From: CAYZHV01 sp964478055
GTDB lineage: Bacteria; Spirochaetota; Spirochaetia; DSM-27196; Alkalispirochaetaceae
Length of the DNA: 23,828 nucleotides
Reading direction: 5' to 3'
Assembly: GCA_964478055.1 (NCBI GenBank)
Contig: CAYZHV010000034.1
Span: 1 to 23,828, forward strand
Position numbers and translations under genes: made by a program. The notes beneath the pieces are model-generated. The model was not told the DNA's origin and ran no database searches. It saw nothing but the letters and a program-made list of their open reading frames with translations. Below are positions 14,155 through 20,134 of this stretch, piece by piece. The number at the start of each line of letters is the position of its first letter. Positions within the stretch are counted from its first letter, which is position 1.

Positions 14155-14183
14155 TTGACAGGTCCGCCGCCTTCGAGTATCGC
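14155..14183 (+). promoter_or_regulatory. Promoter of the HAD/histidine-phosphatase gene
   Basis: TTGACA (14155-14160), a 17-bp spacer and TATCGC (14178-14183), 9 nt before ATG 14193, so the 5' leader would be only a few nucleotides. The repeat array lies directly upstream of the -35. Confidence 0.65.
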
Positions 14184-14192
14184 TTGGAGTCA

Positions 14193-15500
14193 ATGGCTCA
14201 GAGACTTGGCGTTCTTTTCGACTTTGACGGCACTATCGCGGACTCCATCGAGGCTGTCCAACACGCAACCAACGACGCCCTCCGGGACCGGGGGCTCCCG
14301 ACTACTGACGATGCTGGAATTCTCTACGGCATGCAGTTCGAGACCACCGAGCGCTTCGCCTACCACTCCGGTAGGAAAGAACCGGACCTCCTGGAGGCGC
14401 TCAAGGATGAGTTCTACTTCTACCTCTCAGAGCGCTCGGAGCTGGTCAAGGAGTACGAAGGCGCCCTCGATCTGGTCCGGGAGTTTCGCTCCCTGGGGAT
14501 CGCCACGGGAATCGTGAGCAATAACTCCAGTCGACTCATCCATACGGTGCTCAGCCGCTGGAAGGCGAAGGAGCTCTTCGACGTGGTTCTGGGAGAGGAT
14601 GACATCTATCCGAGGAAGCCGGATCCTTCGGGGCTCTTTGAAGCTTTAGAGCATCTCGAAGTGGCGCCCCTCGGGGCGGCCTATGTGGGAGACTCCGACA
14701 GCGACGCAAAGGCGGCGAGGGACGCCGGGGTCTACTCCGTGGGCGTCAACTGGAGCCATCACAAGTACGGCCTCACCCCTTCGGCGTGGTTTCCTAGGAG
14801 CGTGGAAACCATGGAGGCCCTCCGGGAACGGCTGCTGGAGTGGAGATCCCTCGTGGGCAACCTGCCTGAGCCGGTGGTCCGAGGGGAGGTGAAAAAGCGC
14901 CTATTCATCATGAGACACTGTGAGAGCGAGGCGAATCGGCTCGACATTCTCGCCGCCCGAGAGGACTACCCTCTGAGCAATAGGGGCAGGGAGCAGGCTG
15001 AGAGAGTCGCCCGGCGTTTCCTCGAGGCCCACGAGATCGATCGTATCCTTTCCTCCCCGCTCTCGAGGGCAAGGCAGACCGCAGAACCCTTTGCGAGGCA
15101 AACGGGACTGGTGGTGGAGGTCAATGAAGCCCTGGTTGAGCATGAGCTCGGCGTCTTTACGGGCCTGAGCAAGTGGGAAATCGCCGAGCGTGGGGACTAT
15201 CCGACGGAAAAGGCCGGACGCTGGCAATGGCGCCCGGAGGGTGGAGAAACCTACGAGGAGATCTATGAGCGGGTTGTCGCCTTTCTCCTAAAGGAGGTGA
15301 TCGCCGGCCCCGGGGAGTCCATACTCATTACCTCTCACGCGGTGACAATGCGAATGATCCGGGCTTTTCTGGAGAACAACGCACCCCTCTATCCGGAAGA
15401 GATCGCCAAGAACGGCGAAATCTGGGAGATCCATTTCGACGGTGTTGGACATTCCCAGCCGGTCAGGGAGCATCTCCTGGCCAGCGAATCGGAGCAGTGA
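14193..15500 (+). CDS. Fusion of HAD phosphatase and histidine phosphatase (phosphoglycerate mutase-like)
   Basis: A 435-residue protein with two phosphatase domains of unrelated fold. Residues 1-215 are a HAD-IA (Gph-like) domain: motif I FDFDGT (D10, D12), motif II IVSNNS, motif III RKPDPSGLF and motif IV YVGDSDSDAKAA. After a short linker, residues 235-430 are a histidine phosphatase: phospho-acceptor H242 in MRHCESEAN (RHC instead of the usual RHG), SSPLSRARQTAEP, EHELGVFTG and LITSHAVTMRM. Both catalytic sets look intact. The HAD half suggests phosphoglycolate or similar small phosphates; the other half suggests a sugar- or glycerate-phosphate phosphatase. The substrate is unknown. The frame is open upstream to TTG 14139, but ATG 14193 starts the domain correctly. 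GTG 14889 could start the second domain alone. The end overlaps the convergent lipoprotein gene by 38 bp. Confidence 0.88.
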   Translation: MAQRLGVLFDFDGTIADSIEAVQHATNDALRDRGLPTTDDAGILYGMQFETTERFAYHSGRKEPDLLEALKDEFYFYLSERSELVKEYEGALDLVREFRSLGIATGIVSNNSSRLIHTVLSRWKAKELFDVVLGEDDIYPRKPDPSGLFEALEHLEVAPLGAAYVGDSDSDAKAARDAGVYSVGVNWSHHKYGLTPSAWFPRSVETMEALRERLLEWRSLVGNLPEPVVRGEVKKRLFIMRHCESEANRLDILAAREDYPLSNRGREQAERVARRFLEAHEIDRILSSPLSRARQTAEPFARQTGLVVEVNEALVEHELGVFTGLSKWEIAERGDYPTEKAGRWQWRPEGGETYEEIYERVVAFLLKEVIAGPGESILITSHAVTMRMIRAFLENNAPLYPEEIAKNGEIWEIHFDGVGHSQPVREHLLASESEQ

Positions 15501-16341
15501 GAGTCCGCTTGGTGATGCGAAACTCTCCGAAAACGAGTTGTACCCGCCGGAAGTCCTCGGACACTGCGATGTGGTCGATGTAGCCGCTCGGCACCCGGGA
15601 GACCAGAGGCTGAATCTCACCTGTTTCCAGGTCGACGATGCGGTCGAAGACAAGGGCGTATCGCTCTCCGTCCCAGGCCGTCGCCCGAATAAGCCGCTGT
15701 ACTTCAGCGTCCATCCGCTCTTTCATTCCCAGGGTGCCGGGGGGGAGCCGCACCGTAACCTCTCTTTCGTCGTCGTCGGTCAGGCGGACGCGCAGGGACT
15801 CGGTGTCTTCCTCTTCGCTCCCCCGGAAGAAGAAGGAGAACGTCAGTGGACCGTTTTCGCCCGGGAGGCGATAGGCGAACTCCCATTGAAGGGCGCCCGC
15901 CTCGAAGGGCGAGCGAAAGAGATGGGGCCATTCATCCTCCTCCGGTTCCTCATACCCCTTTGACGCCTCCCGGAATGCCCGGAGCTCGGGAAAATGGGTG
16001 AGGGCGCTTTGGAACTCCTCGCTTCCCGGCTCGAGGGAGCGGAGGCGCTCCTGCCCGCTCCCGTCAGTCTCCACGGAGAGAATTTCCTCTATCGCCGAGG
16101 CGTCGAGCTCCGATTCTCGAGACACCCAGCGATCGGCGTAGAAAAAGAGGGGAGGAGCGTCCTCCGGAAGGGCCGTGGCCAGGAGGCGGAGGCTGTCGCG
16201 CTCCATTGTTATCTCCGGTGCTTCCGCCAGGGCCTGGCGACTCGTGGCGAGACGGTCGGAGAACTCGATATGCTCCTCGGGACGCAGGGTCCAGCAGCCG
16301 GCTAGAGCGAGGACAAACGGCAGGATCAGTAGCTTCTTCAT
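15463..16341 (-). CDS. Predicted lipoprotein, unknown function
   Basis: A 292-residue protein with a type II signal peptide: basic MKK, hydrophobic LLILPFVLALA and lipobox LAGC with C16 as the lipidated residue. It is therefore likely anchored to the outer face of a membrane. The mature part is acidic (a Glu/Asp-rich EEPEEDEW stretch) and predicted mainly beta after residue 140, with repeated strand-like segments (LQWEFAYRL, LTFSFFFRG, VQLVFGEFRI). I recognise no domain and see no catalytic motif. The start ATG 16341 follows a -10 hexamer by 7 nt with no true Shine-Dalgarno sequence. It is divergent from prs, and its end overlaps the phosphatase fusion by 38 bp. Confidence 0.8.
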   Translation of the reverse strand: MKKLLILPFVLALAGCWTLRPEEHIEFSDRLATSRQALAEAPEITMERDSLRLLATALPEDAPPLFFYADRWVSRESELDASAIEEILSVETDGSGQERLRSLEPGSEEFQSALTHFPELRAFREASKGYEEPEEDEWPHLFRSPFEAGALQWEFAYRLPGENGPLTFSFFFRGSEEEDTESLRVRLTDDDEREVTVRLPPGTLGMKERMDAEVQRLIRATAWDGERYALVFDRIVDLETGEIQPLVSRVPSGYIDHIAVSEDFRRVQLVFGEFRITKRTLTAPIRWPGDAP

Positions 16342-16348
16342 TACCCCA

Positions 16349-16376
16349 AAGATAAGAAGCGCGACCGGTGGCGCAA
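16349..16376 (-). promoter_or_regulatory. Promoter of the lipoprotein gene, near-leaderless
   Basis: On the minus strand, TTGCGC (16376-16371), a 16-bp spacer and TATCTT (16354-16349), then 7 nt to ATG 16341. Transcription would begin at about the start codon. Confidence 0.45.
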
Positions 16377-16415
16377 AGGGCTCTGCTTGCCTTGGAAAGC
16401 GGTGAGCCCTATGCT
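16377..16415 (+). promoter_or_regulatory. prs promoter with flanking inverted repeat
   Basis: TTGCCT (16387-16392), a 17-bp spacer and TATGCT (16410-16415), with the start site near the Shine-Dalgarno AGGAGG (16424-16429). A perfect 7-bp inverted repeat, AGGGCTC (16377-16383) with GAGCCCT (16404-16410), brackets the -35 and touches the -10, as an operator would. Confidence 0.5.
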
Positions 16416-16433
16416 TCTCCTAGAGGAGGAAGG

Positions 16434-17531
16434 ATGCACGTAAACGAGACCTCTGCGTTTATCTACCCCCGGCAGTTTCTGACCGAACAGGCCGAACGGA
16501 TGGAGTCCAATCAAGGTCGTCTCATAATCGCGAGCTGCGCGAACGGCGACTACATGGCTGAGCAAGTGGTCTCCTGCTACCAGAAGCTCCTCGAAGAGGC
16601 TGGGGGAGAGGAGACAATTGTCTTTCTCAAGAGCATCGACCGCCACTTTACCGACACCGAGACGATGATTCGCCTCGACCACCACGTCGGTGGGGCAGAT
16701 GTCTTTCTCTTTCAGGCGCTTCTTGCTCCCTCTCAAGGATACAACGCGAATCATAACTATCTCACCCTTCTCATTGCCGCGAGAGCCTTTCGGGAGCACG
16801 GGGCAAACAGGGTGACCGCGGTGGTTCCCTACCTCACTTACTCCCGGCAGGACAAGCCGACGAAGTTCCGGCGGGAACCGACCACGGCGAAGCTGATGGC
16901 GGACCTTTCGAGGGCCGCCGGAGTGGACCGAGTTATCGCCTGGAACCCGCACTCCACGCAGGTCCACGGCTTTTACGCGGACATGCCGGTTAACATGCTC
17001 GACCCCCTTACGATGTTCAATCGGGAGTTCGAGGAGTTTCGCGGGCGGGACGACACGATCGCCGTAGCTCCCGATGCGGGGGCGACCAAGCTCATTATGC
17101 ACTTCAGCCGGGAGATGAACATCAACTCCGCTATCGCGAGCAAGTATCGCCCGCAGCAGGAGGAGGCGGTTATTACCGACATCATTGGTGATTTCCGAGG
17201 CAAGACCAAGGCGATCGTTCTAGACGATATGATCGCCAGCGCCAAGACGGTTGTAGAACTTGTCCAGGAGCTGGTCACAAAGAAGGGGATAGAAGAGGTC
17301 TACATGGCTGCCTCGCACAACCTCTGCCTGCCGGAGACTCGGGAGCGCCTCGAGCAGCTACACAGCGAGTACAACCTCAAGAAGGTGGTGGTAACCAACA
17401 GCATCCCCCAGACCGAGGAGTTTGCGGACCTGCCCTTTTTCCACGTACGGAGCCTCGCGGAGATCTTCTGCTACACCATAAATCGGGTGCACTACGACCG
17501 CTCGGTGAGCGAAGTCTTCAGGTCACGGTAA
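16434..17531 (+). CDS. prs: Ribose-phosphate pyrophosphokinase (PRPP synthetase), divergent long form
   Basis: A 365-residue enzyme that makes PRPP from ribose 5-phosphate and ATP, for nucleotide, His and Trp synthesis. Matching segments are the flexible loop YSRQDKPTKFRREPTTAKLM, NPHSTQVHGFY (catalytic His), APDAGATK, and the PRPP-binding loop LDDMIASAKT (D264, D265, T272). That loop is normally DDMIDT(A/G)GT; here the Asp and the second Gly become Ala and Lys. Length is about 50 residues above the usual 310-320, with extra sequence at the N-terminus and around HVGGADVFLFQALLAPSQGYNANHNY. The frame is open upstream, but ATG 16434 has a strong AGGAGGAAGG site. It is divergent from the lipoprotein and upstream of a thioredoxin-fold gene by 55 bp. 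Family is confident; the altered loop may affect kinetics. Confidence 0.88.
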   Translation: MHVNETSAFIYPRQFLTEQAERMESNQGRLIIASCANGDYMAEQVVSCYQKLLEEAGGEETIVFLKSIDRHFTDTETMIRLDHHVGGADVFLFQALLAPSQGYNANHNYLTLLIAARAFREHGANRVTAVVPYLTYSRQDKPTKFRREPTTAKLMADLSRAAGVDRVIAWNPHSTQVHGFYADMPVNMLDPLTMFNREFEEFRGRDDTIAVAPDAGATKLIMHFSREMNINSAIASKYRPQQEEAVITDIIGDFRGKTKAIVLDDMIASAKTVVELVQELVTKKGIEEVYMAASHNLCLPETRERLEQLHSEYNLKKVVVTNSIPQTEEFADLPFFHVRSLAEIFCYTINRVHYDRSVSEVFRSR

Positions 17532-17586
17532 ACTCTCTTGATCGCCCCCTGCGGGAGCGTTACGTTACACCCCGGAGGTACAGACA

Positions 17587-18168
17587 ATGGCTGAAACACC
17601 ATCAACAATGCGTGCCCTCGGGACGCCGGCACCATCTTTCGAGCTCCCGGACTTTTCAGGAAAGGTACATCGAATCTCGGATTACCAGGGCAAGCCTCTG
17701 CTCGTGGGCTTTATTTGCAATCACTGCCCCTTCGTCAAGCACATCGCGAACAAGCTCGCGGAGCTAACCGCGGAGTTCCAGAAAAAGGGCGTCGGGGTTG
17801 TGCTCATCAGCGCCAACGACGTGTCCACTCACCCCCAGGACTCCCCGGAGAAGATGGCGAAGTTTGCAGAAGAACGGGGCCTGGAGGTTCCCTACCTCTA
17901 CGACGAGACTCAGGAGGTCGCGAAAGCGTACGAAGCGGCGTGTACGCCGGACTTCTTTCTCTTCGACGCGTCCCATAAGCTCGTCTACCGCGGGCAGTTC
18001 GACGACTCCCGCCCTGGTAATAACGTCCCGGTCACCGGGGAGGATCTGCGAGACGCCGTTGAGGCGGTCCTTCAGGGGAGGAAGCCCCGGGAGGAACAGA
18101 AGCCGAGCGTGGGCTGCAACATCAAGTGGAAACGAGGCAACGAGCCCTCCTTCTTTACCCTCCGCTAA
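17587..18168 (+). CDS. Thioredoxin-fold (AhpC/TSA-like) protein with CNHC motif
   Basis: A 193-residue cytosolic protein of the redoxin family. GKPLLVGFICNHCPFVKHI places a C44-x2-C47 pair at the active-site helix, VVLISANDVSTHPQDSPEKM and ACTPDFFLFD are typical of the PRX-like group, and the tail YRGQFDDSRPGNNVPVTGEDL...PSVGCNIKWK is characteristic. It probably acts as a thiol peroxidase or oxidoreductase; the partner is unknown. ATG 17587 has GGAGG (17574-17578) spaced 8 nt. It follows prs by 55 bp and may be co-transcribed. Its last 14 bp overlap the convergent transketolase gene. Confidence 0.88.
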   Translation: MAETPSTMRALGTPAPSFELPDFSGKVHRISDYQGKPLLVGFICNHCPFVKHIANKLAELTAEFQKKGVGVVLISANDVSTHPQDSPEKMAKFAEERGLEVPYLYDETQEVAKAYEAACTPDFFLFDASHKLVYRGQFDDSRPGNNVPVTGEDLRDAVEAVLQGRKPREEQKPSVGCNIKWKRGNEPSFFTLR

Positions 18169-19999
18169 AGAGCTTCTTGACCCGCTCCGCGATGCTCCCG
18201 GCATCAAGGCCCTGCTCCTGCAGCAGCGCCGCCGAGGGACCGGAGTGGGGTTTCTTGGTCACGCCCTGGACGTAGACCGGGGCGGCTCCTTCCGCTGCCA
18301 CCGCAACAGCTTCGCCGAGTCCCCCTTCCGGGTAGTGGTCCTCCACTGCCAGGAGAAAGCGAGCGTTCTCAGCGACGGCGCGAATCTGTTTCGCGTCGAC
18401 GGGCTTAATAGAGTAGGCGTCGATCACCGCGACCTCGATCCCCTCTGCGGCGAGGCTTTTCTGCGCTTCCAGAGCGGCACTGACCGTGATTCCCGCCGCG
18501 ACGATGGCGCCGCTGATTCCGGTAATCGATCCGTGGACCTTGGATCCTCCGAGGTCGAACTCCTCGTTGTTCTCGTAGAGGACCGGTGTCTTGCCCCGGA
18601 TCGTTCGCATATAGCTAATGCCGTCCCGACGGTGGAGCTTCGCAAGCAGTTTCTCCGCGGAGACCGCATCCGCCGGGGAAACGACGGCGCTATTGAAAAG
18701 CGCCCGCATCATGGCGTTGTCCTCCAGTCCCATTTGTGAAGGCCCGTCTTCGCCGATGGATACCCCGGTATGGGAGCCAGCGATGGTGAGGTTGGCGTCG
18801 GAGTAGGAGGCCATACGTATCTGGTCGTGAGCTCGTGTAAGAAATGCCGCGAAGGTCGCGGTGTGTGGCCGCTTCCCCCTAGCCTGAAGCCCCATCGCCA
18901 TGCCGATCATGTTCTGCTCGGCGATGTAACCTTCGATACTCCGTTCCGGAAATTCCTTGAAGAAGAACTTCGTTCTGCTCGAGCCCTTTACGTCTCCGTC
19001 GAGAACGACGATGGACTCATCCTCCGCTCCGAGCTTCGCGAGGGCCTTGCCGTAGGCGGTGCGAGTCGCTTCCTCCTCGCCTTTGGTGTATTCGGGGGTG
19101 ATGGTGATCTCCGGAGCCTGCACTCGGGGCATCGGACTGAGGCTTCGCTGATTCTCCGGCTCCCCGGGGGCGTCCTTGATGAGAGCTCGCAGCTGCTTTT
19201 TCGCCTCTTCGAGCTCCTCCTCGGAGACCGCCTTTCCGTGGCGTCCGTCGGCGTTCTCGAGGAAGTCCGCGCCCTTGCCTTTCACGGTCTTCGCGATGAT
19301 CATCGACGGCCGGTCGGAGTGAACTGCCTGATCGAAGGCGGTTGCGAGCTCCTCCACCGAGTGGCCATCAACGACCTGGGGATACCATCCAAAGGCCTCG
19401 AGTTTCGAACGGTACGCCTCGGTATCCCACTCGTACATGGTCGCCTGACTCTGACCGAGGCGGTTGACGTCAATAATGCCGATAATGTTCTCCAGGCCGA
19501 GGTGCGGAGCGATATTGATCGCCTCCCAGACGTTTCCCTCCGCCATCTCGCCATCTCCTAAGAGGACGTAGGCGTGCCGGTCGATTCCATCCAGTTTCAT
19601 CGCCTTCGCCAGGCCCAGGCCCGCCGAGAGACCCTGACCCAGAGAACCGGTTCCGACCCGGACCCCTGGAAGCCGCGGCACCGGGTGTCCCTCCAGGGCA
19701 CTGTCGAACTCCCGAAGGTCCATGACGTTCTCGCCCTGGAGCATCCCCGCCAGGTCCATGGCGGCGTAGAGGCCCGGGGAGCCGTGCCCCTTCGAGAGGA
19801 CGAAGTCGTCTCCCTCGAGAGAGTTCGGGTTTGCAGGATCATAGACCATGTGATGAAAGTAGAGCACACTCAGGATTTCCGCCTCGGACATCCCCGTGGT
19901 GGGGTGCCCGGAGCCAGCCTTGGTAGTCATCTCCAGGGCCGAGACCCTTATCCGGTTGGCTATGTCTTCCAAATACGCTGTTTTGTCTTCCGCAATCAT
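18155..19999 (-). CDS. tkt: Transketolase, short (animal-type) form
   Basis: A 614-residue thiamine-diphosphate enzyme moving two-carbon units between ketoses and aldoses in the non-oxidative pentose phosphate pathway. The pyrimidine/pyrophosphate half has AGSGHPT, SKGHGSPGLYA, DGHPVPR, TGSLGQGLSAGLGLA and the ThDP motif GDGEMAEGNVWEAINIA...DVNRLGQS. The second half has IVVLDGDVKGSS, EGYIAEQNMIGMAMG, TFAAFLTRAHDQIRMA, GVSIGEDGPSQM and VEDHYPEGGLGEA. Segment order and length match the 620-residue vertebrate-like group rather than the 660-670-residue TktA group. ATG 19999 has GAGAGGA spaced about 9 nt, behind a promoter at 20022-20051. It feeds ribose 5-phosphate to the nearby prs product, though transcribed separately. 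The end overlaps the thioredoxin-fold gene by 14 bp. Confidence 0.94.
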   Translation of the reverse strand: MIAEDKTAYLEDIANRIRVSALEMTTKAGSGHPTTGMSEAEILSVLYFHHMVYDPANPNSLEGDDFVLSKGHGSPGLYAAMDLAGMLQGENVMDLREFDSALEGHPVPRLPGVRVGTGSLGQGLSAGLGLAKAMKLDGIDRHAYVLLGDGEMAEGNVWEAINIAPHLGLENIIGIIDVNRLGQSQATMYEWDTEAYRSKLEAFGWYPQVVDGHSVEELATAFDQAVHSDRPSMIIAKTVKGKGADFLENADGRHGKAVSEEELEEAKKQLRALIKDAPGEPENQRSLSPMPRVQAPEITITPEYTKGEEEATRTAYGKALAKLGAEDESIVVLDGDVKGSSRTKFFFKEFPERSIEGYIAEQNMIGMAMGLQARGKRPHTATFAAFLTRAHDQIRMASYSDANLTIAGSHTGVSIGEDGPSQMGLEDNAMMRALFNSAVVSPADAVSAEKLLAKLHRRDGISYMRTIRGKTPVLYENNEEFDLGGSKVHGSITGISGAIVAAGITVSAALEAQKSLAAEGIEVAVIDAYSIKPVDAKQIRAVAENARFLLAVEDHYPEGGLGEAVAVAAEGAAPVYVQGVTKKPHSGPSAALLQEQGLDAGSIAERVKKLFSGG

Positions 20000-20021
20000 T
20001 GTTTTATTCCTCTCACTCTCT

Positions 20022-20051
20022 AGGGTACGGAGAGCTCTTGAGCGACGTCAA
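20022..20051 (-). promoter_or_regulatory. Promoter of transketolase
   Basis: On the minus strand, TTGACG (20051-20046), an 18-bp spacer and TACCCT (20027-20022), 22 nt before ATG 19999. A separate 7-bp inverted repeat, CCTCGGC (20061-20067) with GCCGAGG (20082-20088), lies upstream, between this and the divergent kinase gene. Confidence 0.5.
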
Positions 20052-20134
20052 AGCGTCAGACCTCGGCTTTTCGGGCGATTGGCCGAGGGAGGTGGGGAAG
20101 TAGTAGGTTAAAATTAGGTGGAGCCCCGTCCTGT

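Noticed and set aside
14139..14192. TTG start extending the phosphatase fusion
   Set aside because: It would place the third repeat and the promoter inside the coding sequence. ATG 14193 starts directly at the HAD fold.
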